Below are positions 8,941-16,501 of a stretch of DNA of 64,000 bases, one piece after another. The position numbers and the translations under genes were made by a program. Under the pieces are notes generated by a model. The model saw only the letters and a list, made by a program, of their open reading frames with translations. It had not been told where the DNA came from and did not search any database. The DNA is from Gammaproteobacteria bacterium (GTDB lineage Bacteria; Pseudomonadota; Gammaproteobacteria; SZUA-229): contig JAOUKT010000004.1 of assembly GCA_029882395.1 (NCBI GenBank), positions 34,626 through 98,625 of the forward strand. Reading direction: 5' to 3'. How positions within the stretch are numbered: the stretch's first letter is position 1; every line of letters begins with the position of its first letter.

Positions 8941-9630
8941 ATGCAAGGCGATGAACTGTTGATTCTTAGCCGCCTGTTACTGGCTCTGTTAGCGGGCGGT
9001 ATTATTGGGATTGAACGTGCTTATCATGGACGTGAAGCCGGCTTTCGCACGCATACATTGGTGTGTGTGTCTTCATCCTTGTTAATGCTGTTGATGGCTT
9101 TTCAGTGGCAGCTGATGCCGATCGAGTTTATAGAAACCATCCGGACGGATCCAACACGTATGGCACAGGGCATTATGACAGGCATTGGTTTTTTAGGTGC
9201 AGGTGTCATTATCAAAGAAGGTTTGTCTGTTCGCGGCTTAACAACCGCCGCTTCAATCTGGATGACGGCATCAATAGGCATTGTTATCGGACTGGGTTTT
9301 TATTTTCCAGCGGCAATGGCTACCATTATAACGGTGTCGATTCTTTCATTTTTCAGAATGTTTGAAAAATGGCTGCCATCACAAAAGTATGCAAAATTCT
9401 CGATTAATTTCTACAGGAAAGAGGGCTCAATGGATCAAGAGTCTTTGCTGCACTTGCTGGGGCAGTTTAATCTTAAGGCCTTTGATTTGAGTTATACACT
9501 GCGTGATAAAGGCAGCTATATACGATATGAAATGTTTATTATGTCGAAAGATAAAAACAATTTTAATGAGCTTGCTCAGCGTCTGTTGCAGATTGAAACG
9601 GTGCATGGTTTCAAGATTATACCCAGTTAG
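8941..9630 (+). CDS. MgtC/SapB family inner-membrane protein
   Basis: Integral membrane protein of 229 residues. The N-terminal ~145 residues carry four or five hydrophobic segments and the family signatures GGIIGIERAYHGREAGFRTHTLV and TRMAQGIMTGIGFLGAGVII...GLTTAASIW. The C-terminal ~80 residues form a soluble ACT-like domain, the longer architecture of Salmonella MgtC relatives. Family members are linked to magnesium limitation and to control of the F1Fo ATPase, but assignment from sequence is to the family only. It has its own 121-bp upstream gap and lies between rsmB and the potassium genes trkA-trkH. Confidence 0.85.
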   Translation: MQGDELLILSRLLLALLAGGIIGIERAYHGREAGFRTHTLVCVSSSLLMLLMAFQWQLMPIEFIETIRTDPTRMAQGIMTGIGFLGAGVIIKEGLSVRGLTTAASIWMTASIGIVIGLGFYFPAAMATIITVSILSFFRMFEKWLPSQKYAKFSINFYRKEGSMDQESLLHLLGQFNLKAFDLSYTLRDKGSYIRYEMFIMSKDKNNFNELAQRLLQIETVHGFKIIPS

Positions 9631-9822
9631 CTTTTAGCGAATCAGGCTGTTAATGGCCTGATCCCGGTTCAAGCGACACAGCCTGTGTTTTTGTTTAGAG
9701 CGCCAATCAACGGCAAACACCAATTTAAGGCTTATCACACCGTTATATTTAGCGTAAAATTCGCGCTTTAATATCTCGTTGAAAAGCGTCATGTTAGTTA
9801 AGTCTGTTTGGGGACTTCTTAA

Positions 9823-11199
9823 ATGAAAATTCTTATTCTTGGTGCGGGACAGGTTGGCTCATCTGTTGCGGCAAACCTGGCGCGCGAAGCCAATGATATC
9901 ACGCTGGTTGATAAGAACCCTGACTGGTTGCATGATTTGCGTGATCGCATGGATATTCAAACAGTTGTCGGTGATGCTTCGCATCCGCATGTGCTGGAAA
10001 AAGCGGGTATTGAAGATACGGATATGCTGATAGCTGTTACCAACAGCGACGAAACCAATATGGTCGCCTGCCAGATTGCTTACTCTTTATATAATACGCC
10101 AACAAAAATTGCCCGTATCCGCGCTCTAGATTACATCACGCATCCGGAGCTGTTTCAGCGTGATGCCTTTCCCATCGATGTCATTATCAGTCCCGAGCAG
10201 ATCATGACCGATTATATACATCACCTGATAGAGTATCCCGGTGCATTGCAGGTTTTGGACTTTGCTAAAGGCAAAGTGCAGCTGGTGGGCATCAAGGCTT
10301 ATAGTGATGGTCTGCTGGTGGGGCATGAGTTACAGGCGTTACGCGAGCATATGCCGGGTATTGATACTCGGGTAGCGGCAATTTACCGTCGCGGCCACGC
10401 GATAGAGCCGAAACGCGATACTATTATTGAAGTCGATGATGAAGTGTTCTTTATTGCGGCAAGAGAAAATATCCGTGCTGTAATGAGCGAGCTAAGGCGC
10501 GTTGAAAAACCGTTTAAGCGCATTATGATTATCGGCGGCGGTCATATCGGTAAACGCCTGGCACAGACACTTGAAAAAAGTCATCAGATTAAAATTATTG
10601 AACACCATCAGCAGCGCGCAAAATATTTATCACATACTTTAGATAAAGCCGTGGTATTACTGGGCAGTGCTACCGATGAAGAGTTGTTGCTGGAAGAAAA
10701 TATCGACAGAATGGATGTGGTGATCTCATGTACTAATAGCGATGAGATAAATATATTATCAACCATGCTGGCCAAGCATATGGGGGCTGGCAAAGTTATG
10801 GCGCTGATTAACAAGCCCGGCTATAACGAACTGATAGAAAAGCAGGGGCTTATTGATGTCGCTATTTCACCACAGCAAGTGACGATAGGCGAATTATTAA
10901 CACATGTTCGTCGTGGTGACGTGGTGGCGGTGCATTCATTGCGTAAAGGTGCGGCTGAGGCGATTGAAGCGGTCGCTCACGGTGACGAGACAACTTCACA
11001 GGTGGTGGGTAAACGGGTTGATGAAATCATCTTGCCGCAGGGTGCAAACATTGGCGCTATTGTGAGGGGTCACGAGGTGTTGATCTCTCATCATGATACC
11101 GTGATCCAGTCAGAGGATCACGTGGTGCTGTTCGTGACAGAAAAGTCCAGAATTCATGACGTCGAACGCCTGTTTCAGGTCAGTGCGTTCTTTATTTAA
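9823..11199 (+). CDS. trkA: Trk potassium system NAD-binding subunit TrkA
   Basis: Peripheral cytosolic regulator of the TrkH potassium channel. 458 residues in two tandem halves, each a Rossmann RCK-N domain plus RCK-C domain. The first begins KILILGAGQVGSSVA (GxGxxG at residues ~7-12) and the second has IMIIGGGHIGKRLA near residue 230. Length is as in E. coli TrkA. It precedes trkH by 20 bp, so regulator and channel are co-transcribed. Confidence 0.97.
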   Translation: MKILILGAGQVGSSVAANLAREANDITLVDKNPDWLHDLRDRMDIQTVVGDASHPHVLEKAGIEDTDMLIAVTNSDETNMVACQIAYSLYNTPTKIARIRALDYITHPELFQRDAFPIDVIISPEQIMTDYIHHLIEYPGALQVLDFAKGKVQLVGIKAYSDGLLVGHELQALREHMPGIDTRVAAIYRRGHAIEPKRDTIIEVDDEVFFIAARENIRAVMSELRRVEKPFKRIMIIGGGHIGKRLAQTLEKSHQIKIIEHHQQRAKYLSHTLDKAVVLLGSATDEELLLEENIDRMDVVISCTNSDEINILSTMLAKHMGAGKVMALINKPGYNELIEKQGLIDVAISPQQVTIGELLTHVRRGDVVAVHSLRKGAAEAIEAVAHGDETTSQVVGKRVDEIILPQGANIGAIVRGHEVLISHHDTVIQSEDHVVLFVTEKSRIHDVERLFQVSAFFI

Positions 11200-11219
11200 A
11201 ACACTACGGCTGACTCACA

Positions 11220-12671
11220 TTGCATTTAAAAATGATTCAACAAATTATCGGCCTGCTATTGGTGCTTTTCAGTACCAGTATGCTGCCTCCTATGGTGCTG
11301 GATTTGTTTTATGCAGAAGGCGCATTGAAGTCCTTTTTTACCAGCTATGTGATCTTGTTAGGAACCGGGCTGTTATTCTGGTTGCCGGTTAGAAAAGTAA
11401 AAAATGAACTGAGAATAAGAGACGGTTTTATTGTTGTTGTCATGTTCTGGCTCGTACTGGGTCTATCGGGCTCCTTGCCATTTTTACTGTTTGAATCTTT
11501 TCACATTAGCGTTACTGATGCGATATTTGAATCGGTATCGGCACTGACAACGACAGGTGCCACTGTCATTACCCAGCTTGAAACACTGCCGCATGCACTG
11601 CTGTTTTATCGTCAGCAATTACAGTGGATGGGGGGTATGGGTATCATCGTACTGGCGGTGGCTATTTTGCCGATGCTGGGTATCGGTGGCATGCAGCTAT
11701 ACCGCGCAGAAACCCCGGGGCCAGTTAAAGACAACAAGCTGACTCCGCGCATTACAGAAACAGCTAAAGCGCTCTGGTACATCTATCTCTGGTTAACCAT
11801 CAGCTGTGCCTTTGCCTACTGGGCAGCAGGAATGGACTGGTTTGATGCGATAGGGCACAGTTTCAGTACCGTTGCTATTGGTGGTTTTTCTACTCACGAT
11901 GCCAGTCTTGGTTATTTTGATAGTCAGCTGATTGAAAGTGTGGCGATCGTTTTTATGTTTCTTGGCGGTGTTAATTTTGCGCTGCATTTCCTGGCGTTTC
12001 AGCGCAAAGATTTGTGTCCGTATTTTTCAGATGCGGAATTCAAAACCTATTCCCTGGTGTTAGCATTGGCTGTTGTTATTTCAGTTTTGTTTTTATTTTA
12101 TAGTGAGACGGTTGATAATTTTTCTGATGCTTTTCGGCAGGGATTATTCCAGGCGGTATCAATAGGAACAACAACAGGTTATGCCACCACTGACTTTTTT
12201 TTATGGCCGGTATTTCTTCCTGTCTTTTTAATGTTTATTAGCTTTATTGGCGGCTGTTCAGGGTCGACCGGCGGAGGCATGAAGGTCATCCGTATATTGC
12301 TGCTTTTCAAGCAGGGCATGCGTGAGCTGGTTAAGCTGGTACACCCAAATGCGCAGGTAGTGGTTAAGATTGGCAAGCAGCCAATGTCCGACCGGGTGAT
12401 TGATGCCGTCTGGGGGTTCTTTGCCGCTTATGTTGCGCTGTTTGTTGTGATGATGTTATTGCTGATGATGGCGGGTAATGATCAGGTGACATCGTTCTCG
12501 GCAGTGGCTGCAACAATGAATAATCTGGGTCCCGGGCTGGGCGAGGTCAGTCAAAATTATTCAACCATCAATGACTTTTCGAAATGGGTTTTGTGTTTTG
12601 CAATGTTGTTAGGCCGGCTTGAAGTGTTTACCCTGCTGGTTTTGTTTACTCCGGTATTCTGGCGTCGTTAA
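11220..12671 (+). CDS. trkH: Trk potassium uptake channel TrkH
   Basis: Membrane subunit of the Trk potassium uptake system, 483 residues with about ten to twelve membrane segments and the four pore-loop repeats of the Trk/Ktr/HKT family (SALTTTGATV, STVAIGGFSTHD, SIGTTTGYATTD, ATMNNLGPGLG). The start is a TTG at 11220. It gives MHLKMIQQIIGL, which aligns residue for residue with E. coli TrkH MHFRAITRIVGL; the ATG at 11232 would remove four conserved residues. Paired with trkA upstream. Its stop overlaps the next gene by one base (TAATG). Confidence 0.96.
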   Translation: MHLKMIQQIIGLLLVLFSTSMLPPMVLDLFYAEGALKSFFTSYVILLGTGLLFWLPVRKVKNELRIRDGFIVVVMFWLVLGLSGSLPFLLFESFHISVTDAIFESVSALTTTGATVITQLETLPHALLFYRQQLQWMGGMGIIVLAVAILPMLGIGGMQLYRAETPGPVKDNKLTPRITETAKALWYIYLWLTISCAFAYWAAGMDWFDAIGHSFSTVAIGGFSTHDASLGYFDSQLIESVAIVFMFLGGVNFALHFLAFQRKDLCPYFSDAEFKTYSLVLALAVVISVLFLFYSETVDNFSDAFRQGLFQAVSIGTTTGYATTDFFLWPVFLPVFLMFISFIGGCSGSTGGGMKVIRILLLFKQGMRELVKLVHPNAQVVVKIGKQPMSDRVIDAVWGFFAAYVALFVVMMLLLMMAGNDQVTSFSAVAATMNNLGPGLGEVSQNYSTINDFSKWVLCFAMLLGRLEVFTLLVLFTPVFWRR

Positions 12672-13255
12672 TGTCGGCTGACGTTAATAAACAACAAAGC
12701 TGGAACCTGCGGTATCAGCATAAAGCAATAACAGATCCTGAGCCTGTCCATGTCCTTAAATGTAATCAGCACCTTTTAAGCGGTTGCGGTTCTGCTTTAG
12801 ACCTCGCCTCTGGTCTGGGCGGCAATGCGGTTTTTTTGGCAAAAGCTGGCTATGATGTCACCGCTGTTGATTATTCGCAGGTTGCTCTGGAAAAACTGAC
12901 CCGGTTTGCTGAAGTCAATAAACTGGCCATTACAACGCGTTTAATTGATCTGGAAAGTGAGCCCTGTTCGTTGGGTTGTTATGACCTGATTGTAGTGAGT
13001 TATTATTTACAGCGTAAGCTGTTCCCAGCTATTTTTTCAGCTATAAAGACAGGGGGCTTGTTGTTTTACCAGACCTTTAGTGGTGATGCTGAAAATGCTC
13101 CGGGGCCACAGAATGCGGCATTCAGACTGGCACAGGCCGAGTTGTTAACGTTATGTAGTGGCCATGAATTACTTTATTACAGGGAAGATCCAAGTCATTG
13201 CATGGCTGAAAATTGTTTAAAAGGTGAAGCCATGATTGTTGTAAAAAGAGACTGA
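12671..13255 (+). CDS. SAM-dependent class I methyltransferase, TehB-like
   Basis: Probable cytosolic methyltransferase of 194 residues. It has a SAM-binding motif I at LDLASGLGGNAVFLA (about residues 40-54), the acidic end of beta-2 in VTAVDYS and a motif IV-like DLIVVSYYLQR. The general form resembles TehB/UbiE small-molecule methyltransferases; the substrate cannot be read from the sequence. It is translationally coupled to trkH by a TAATG overlap and followed one base later by an acyltransferase gene. Confidence 0.8.
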   Translation: MSADVNKQQSWNLRYQHKAITDPEPVHVLKCNQHLLSGCGSALDLASGLGGNAVFLAKAGYDVTAVDYSQVALEKLTRFAEVNKLAITTRLIDLESEPCSLGCYDLIVVSYYLQRKLFPAIFSAIKTGGLLFYQTFSGDAENAPGPQNAAFRLAQAELLTLCSGHELLYYREDPSHCMAENCLKGEAMIVVKRD

Positions 13256-13256
13256 A

Positions 13257-14213
13257 ATGAAAAAATATGACAAAAAAGAACCTGCCGCTCACCCGGGGTA
13301 TTTGCCTGCGCTTAAAATGAGTTTCTTTTTGCCGAAGTATTGGCCGACATGGCTGGGTATTTTTATTCTGTGGTTACTGATGTATTTGCCTTGCCGTGTA
13401 AAAGGCAAAATAGCAGCAGCGCTTAGTTACCTTTCATGCAGGTCAAATAAAAAACGCTATCACATTGCAAAAAAAAACCTGTCTATGTGTTTTCCGGAAA
13501 AAACTGAGGCTGAGCTTGAGCTGATGGTGTCCCGGTTTTTTTATTACAAAGCCAGAATATTTCTCGACTATGCTTATGTCTGGTTTGGCAGTGAAAAAAA
13601 ACTGGCAGAAGTTTATCAACTGAAAAATGATGATGAATTACAAAAGTTAAAACAAGCGAACAAAAAAGTGATTCTGCTTACCTGTCATATGCTGGGGCTG
13701 GATCAGGGTTCACAGGCCCTTTCATTTGATAATGAAATTGTATCAATGGTAAAGGCAATGAAAAATCCGGTATTAGACTGGGTGATTGGTCGTGGCCGCA
13801 CCCGTTTTAATACACATGTTTATGAGCGTTCTTACGGACTGACAGGGATAATTGCCAGTGTCAAGGCGGGCGACCAGTTTATTTATCTGCCTGATGAAGA
13901 TCTGTCGGGTGGACATTCAGAATTCGTGCCCTTTTTTGGCGTACAGAAATCAACAATCACGGCGCTCGGCAGGCTGGCGAAAATATGTGATGCTAAAGTC
14001 GTGCCCTTTGTTTCTGTTTTTAATGATATGACAGGAAAATATGAGGCTCATTTTTTACCTTCGATGAGTCATTTTCCAACAGGCGATAAAATCGCCGATA
14101 CCCTGGCAATGAATCAGGTGTTTGAAAAGATGATTTTAAAAGCGCCTGAACAGTACCTGTGGACATTTCGTTATTTTCAGACCCGGCCAGAAGGCGAGCC
14201 ATCTGTTTACTAA
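13257..14213 (+). CDS. LpxL/HtrB-family lipid A acyltransferase
   Basis: Predicted inner-membrane late acyltransferase of 318 residues. A single N-terminal membrane anchor (about residues 25-48, WLGIFILWLLMYLP) precedes the acyltransferase domain with the HxxxxD/E catalytic motif HMLGLD near residue 143 and the conserved RGRTRFNTHVYER segment. The family adds secondary acyl chains to lipid A in the Raetz pathway; whether this is LpxL, LpxM or a paralogue is not resolved. It starts one base after the preceding methyltransferase. Confidence 0.87.
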   Translation: MKKYDKKEPAAHPGYLPALKMSFFLPKYWPTWLGIFILWLLMYLPCRVKGKIAAALSYLSCRSNKKRYHIAKKNLSMCFPEKTEAELELMVSRFFYYKARIFLDYAYVWFGSEKKLAEVYQLKNDDELQKLKQANKKVILLTCHMLGLDQGSQALSFDNEIVSMVKAMKNPVLDWVIGRGRTRFNTHVYERSYGLTGIIASVKAGDQFIYLPDEDLSGGHSEFVPFFGVQKSTITALGRLAKICDAKVVPFVSVFNDMTGKYEAHFLPSMSHFPTGDKIADTLAMNQVFEKMILKAPEQYLWTFRYFQTRPEGEPSVY

Positions 14214-14228
14214 AACGCGGAGAGAAAA

Positions 14229-14411
14229 GTGTTAAAAATTATTGATAGTGTGCCCTATATTGGTATTGTGATTATAGTAATTGGCATGCTGGCCGGATTT
14301 ACTTATCTTTTTATGGGGGCCGATGATACCGCTAAATATTTTCTGGGCATGATACCGGTGGGTTTCTTGATCTTGTTTGTCGGCGTGGTCACTAATATGC
14401 TACGCCGTTAG
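14229..14411 (+). CDS. Small two-helix membrane protein, function unknown
   Basis: 60-residue protein with two hydrophobic segments (about residues 10-29 and 34-55) and a basic C-terminus (MLRR). The start is GTG with an AGAGA-type ribosome site 5 bases upstream. It begins 15 bp after the acyltransferase gene and is probably the last gene of that transcript. I do not recognise a family; the size and position suggest a small inner-membrane accessory protein. Confidence 0.55.
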   Translation: MLKIIDSVPYIGIVIIVIGMLAGFTYLFMGADDTAKYFLGMIPVGFLILFVGVVTNMLRR

Positions 14412-14430
14412 GGTATTGCCAGAAAAGTAT

Positions 14431-14940
14431 TCAGTTTACCGTGAAATGTTGGCTGGCAATGGTTTTGCCCTGTCGTTTCACATCAAAGACCCACTTTCCT
14501 TTTTCTAGTTCGTTTTCATTTTCCAGCAGATAACCTTTGATGGCTGTCACTTTTTTATCAATCACCAGAAACGTGCTGGACTCTTTGTAATGCGAGCTGA
14601 TGGTACCATCTTTTTGTTTTATTTCAGGGTGTGTAACATCGAAATCGAGTTTGATGGTTTTTTCATTGAGGCCGGATATCTGGTATTCAAAGCCAAAAAA
14701 AAGAGGTGCCCTGGCAGGTATTGCTCTGGTGCTTTGTAGGTGCACCGGTGAAGCTGAAGTACTATTGATTGCTTTGTCCGAAACAGGGTTGATCCAGGTT
14801 GTTCCGTTGTCAGGCGTGTGCGCATAGATTCCGTAATGAAGAATTTTAAGCCCGGCGTTCTGTTCGGCTAGCGCGTTATAAGAAAGGCAGCTAAGTAAAA
14901 GGATACTGGCGGCTTTTAATACAGTGTTATCTTGTGGCAT
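14431..14940 (-). CDS. Exported protein, possibly DUF3859-like
   Basis: 169 residues with a signal peptide (hydrophobic core AASILLLSCLSYNALA, cleavage likely after ALA near residue 25). The mature part is mostly beta-rich with LHYGIYAHT near its start and ends in an immunoglobulin-like pattern (GKWVFDVKRQGKTIASQHF). The LHYGIY opening and the W-F-D-V finish recall the DUF3859 family, but I hold this loosely. It lies 10 bp after the ttcA-like gene on the same strand, so they are likely co-transcribed. Function unknown; periplasmic location inferred. Confidence 0.6.
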   Translation of the reverse strand: MPQDNTVLKAASILLLSCLSYNALAEQNAGLKILHYGIYAHTPDNGTTWINPVSDKAINSTSASPVHLQSTRAIPARAPLFFGFEYQISGLNEKTIKLDFDVTHPEIKQKDGTISSHYKESSTFLVIDKKVTAIKGYLLENENELEKGKWVFDVKRQGKTIASQHFTVN

Positions 14941-14950
14941 TGTAATCTCC

Positions 14951-15730
14951 TTATTTTGATCCTGTTTTCTTTGTCACAACTTGCTCGTTGTCAAATACAG
15001 GCATGCCCTCTGACATGACGGGTTTTAATGTGGTGAGCAATGTTTTAAATAGCGTTTTGTTTACTGATTCTTCCTGATGCAATAATTGCTTCATGTGTTC
15101 GCGTTGTGTTGGCATGCTAAAGCAGGCCGGGCAGCTATCCGCAATCACTGGAAGCTGATGCTCAATGACAAAGTCTCTGCTTTGGCGTTCTCGCATATAG
15201 ACCAGTGGCCTGATAATGCGTAAGTCGCCATCATCATTGGTGTAGTGAGCTTTCATGGTTTTGATCTTGCCTAAATGAAAAGCCGCCATTAAAAAACTCT
15301 CGGCGAGGTCATCCAGATGTTGCGCCAGTGCTATGACATTGTATCGGTGCTTTCTGGCTGTGCTGTACATTATGCCGCGTTTAATGCGGGAACAAAAAGC
15401 ACAGTAAGAGGGCTTGCCCATATGCTCTTTGGCCATGTCCATAATGGCTTCTTGCATATAGTGGTATTCAAGTCCCAGTGATTCTATATACGGAATCATT
15501 GGCGAAGGGTCAAAATCGCCGGCTTGTGGGTCGACTGTCATCACACCCAGTTCGAAGTTGATGGGCGCGTGTCGTTGAAAGTGATGCAATACATGCAATA
15601 ACGTTAAGGAGTCCTTGCCGCCGGATAAACCGAGCAATATTCTGTCGCCTTCGCGAATCATTTGAAAGTGGCTGATAGCCTGACCGGCCTGGCGTAAAAT
15701 TGATTTTGGTGGTGGGATAAATTGAGTCAT
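14951..15730 (-). CDS. TtcA-like PP-loop tRNA thiolation enzyme
   Basis: ATP-dependent sulfur-transfer enzyme of the TtcA/TtuA family, 259 residues. The PP-loop SGGKDS is at residues 36-41. Cys110 and Cys113 in SYCAFCSRIKRGI and Cys200 in DSCPAC match the three Fe-S cluster ligands of TtcA. True TtcA makes 2-thiocytidine 32 in tRNA. This protein is shorter than E. coli TtcA at both ends and differs in conserved spots: AQHLDD where TtcA has GHHRDD, and CPACFSMPT where TtcA has CNLCGSQPN. It may be a paralogue with another substrate. Upstream lie two small RNA genes on the same strand, each with its own terminator. Confidence 0.8.
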   Translation of the reverse strand: MTQFIPPPKSILRQAGQAISHFQMIREGDRILLGLSGGKDSLTLLHVLHHFQRHAPINFELGVMTVDPQAGDFDPSPMIPYIESLGLEYHYMQEAIMDMAKEHMGKPSYCAFCSRIKRGIMYSTARKHRYNVIALAQHLDDLAESFLMAAFHLGKIKTMKAHYTNDDGDLRIIRPLVYMRERQSRDFVIEHQLPVIADSCPACFSMPTQREHMKQLLHQEESVNKTLFKTLLTTLKPVMSEGMPVFDNEQVVTKKTGSK

Positions 15731-15780
15731 GCCGCATAAGATACGGGTAATGTATGTATTTGCAAGTTTATTTAAAATAA

Positions 15781-15814
15781 TCAGTCACTGGCCATTGTGC
15801 TGGCCAGTGACTGA
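15781..15814. terminator. Strong hairpin, likely terminator
   Basis: A perfect 13-bp inverted repeat (15781-15793 and 15802-15814, arm TCAGTCACTGGCC) with an 8-base loop. On the minus strand it is followed by TTATTTTAAA. It stands 25 bp beyond the terminator of the shorter small RNA and before ttcA, so it may be a backup terminator insulating ttcA. Confidence 0.6.
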
Positions 15815-15838
15815 TTTAACAATAACGCAAAAGCAGAT

Positions 15839-15952
15839 AAAAAAGAAATTCCAGCCTATCCTTGGCTGGAATTTTTGGCTTCCCTGACAGGAGGTTTGTC
15901 AGTCTAATTGAAGAGTTGGGGTATCTCCACAACATCCTTGTAATAAGACAGT
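15839..15952 (-). ncRNA. Candidate GacA-controlled small RNA (RsmY-like, shorter copy)
   Basis: A predicted ~113-nt RNA. On the minus strand there is a perfect TATAAT at 15963-15958, then a compact region, then a rho-independent terminator (10-bp stem 15847-15856/15864-15873 followed by a U-rich run at 15844-15839). GGA occurs five times, four outside the terminator stem; one is in the terminator loop (AAGGATA) and one at a hairpin apex at 15915-15933. A second hairpin (15884-15902) presents CCTCC, complementary to ribosome binding sites. An upstream box at 16029-16046 matches the GacA/UvrY site. It could be an RsmY-type sponge of CsrA/RsmA or a base-pairing RNA; the first is favoured by the box and its longer neighbour. 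Confidence 0.6.
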
Positions 15953-16028
15953 AAAGAATTATACAGAGTGCTATTAGTAAATCTGTCAGTTATTTCGTAA
16001 AGTTTTGGAGTCTGGGTTCTGCGGTGTG

Positions 16029-16046
16029 TGTAAGAAAATTCTGAAA
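16029..16046 (-). promoter_or_regulatory. GacA/UvrY-type upstream box of the shorter sRNA
   Basis: The plus strand reads TGTAAG-AAAATT-CTGAAA, matching the GacA consensus TGTAAG-N6-CTTACA at 10 of 12 fixed positions. Its inner edge is 66 bp upstream of the -10 of the shorter RNA, nearly the same as the 67 bp at the longer RNA. Confidence 0.5.
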
Positions 16047-16119
16047 AATGGACACGTAGAGGACACATAATTTGCCTCAGGCCGTATCGTTGCAGGTAAA
16101 TGCATATCTCGCAGGCAAT

Positions 16120-16319
16120 AAAAAACCCGGTCATTCCATGACCGGGTTTTGCCATCCTAGCAGACTTGGTGATTTAGCCTCGCGCAATATTTACATCCTG
16201 TTATTTCCTGCTCGTTCCTTTGAGAGTCTCTGACTGTCCTTAGATTCCTTTTCCCTGAGACTCCGCTACTTCCTGGTAAAAATGAGCTTCCTTGCAGACC
16301 TCGTTCTCCCTAGGTCTGA
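16120..16319 (-). ncRNA. CsrB/RsmZ-like small RNA (sponge of CsrA/RsmA)
   Basis: A predicted ~200-nt RNA with twelve GGA motifs, eight of them AGGA, about one per 16 nt. It opens with a hairpin (7-bp stem CAGACCT/AGGTCTG, 16318-16295) whose loop contains GGA. A long stem GAGTCTC/GAGACTC encloses several more. It ends in a 13-bp terminator (16122-16134/16138-16150) whose three-base loop is exactly GGA, followed by six U. A -10 (CATAAT, 16329-16324) lies 6 bases before the hairpin. This is the architecture of CsrB/RsmZ RNAs, which titrate the translational repressor CsrA/RsmA. No convincing protein is encoded here. Any csrA gene lies outside the window. Confidence 0.8.
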
Positions 16320-16395
16320 GCATATTATGCCCAATGCCTATGTCTGCTTCTATACGGAGATTCGGAACATGTTGTAGGTAGAATGCGCTACGTGA

Positions 16396-16413
16396 TGTAG
16401 GAATTATCTTACA
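16396..16413 (-). promoter_or_regulatory. GacA/UvrY upstream activating box of the CsrB-like RNA
   Basis: Read on the minus strand this is TGTAAGATAATTCCTACA, matching TGTAAG-N6-CTTACA at 11 of 12 fixed positions. In Pseudomonas and Legionella this element binds the response regulator GacA/LetA upstream of rsmY/rsmZ. Here it lies 67 bp upstream of the -10 of the predicted RNA. Confidence 0.7.
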
Positions 16414-16501
16414 AAAGGCGGCGGATTAAATTCGTCTGTGGTGACAGGCACTTTATTGGATAGTATGTCATATAATGATAGAAAATTACAAAGGCTGCGA
16501 T

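Noticed and set aside
15904..16155. 83-codon minus-strand frame
   Set aside because: It runs across the terminator of the CsrB-like RNA and the promoter and 5' end of the shorter RNA, with no ribosome site or family resemblance.
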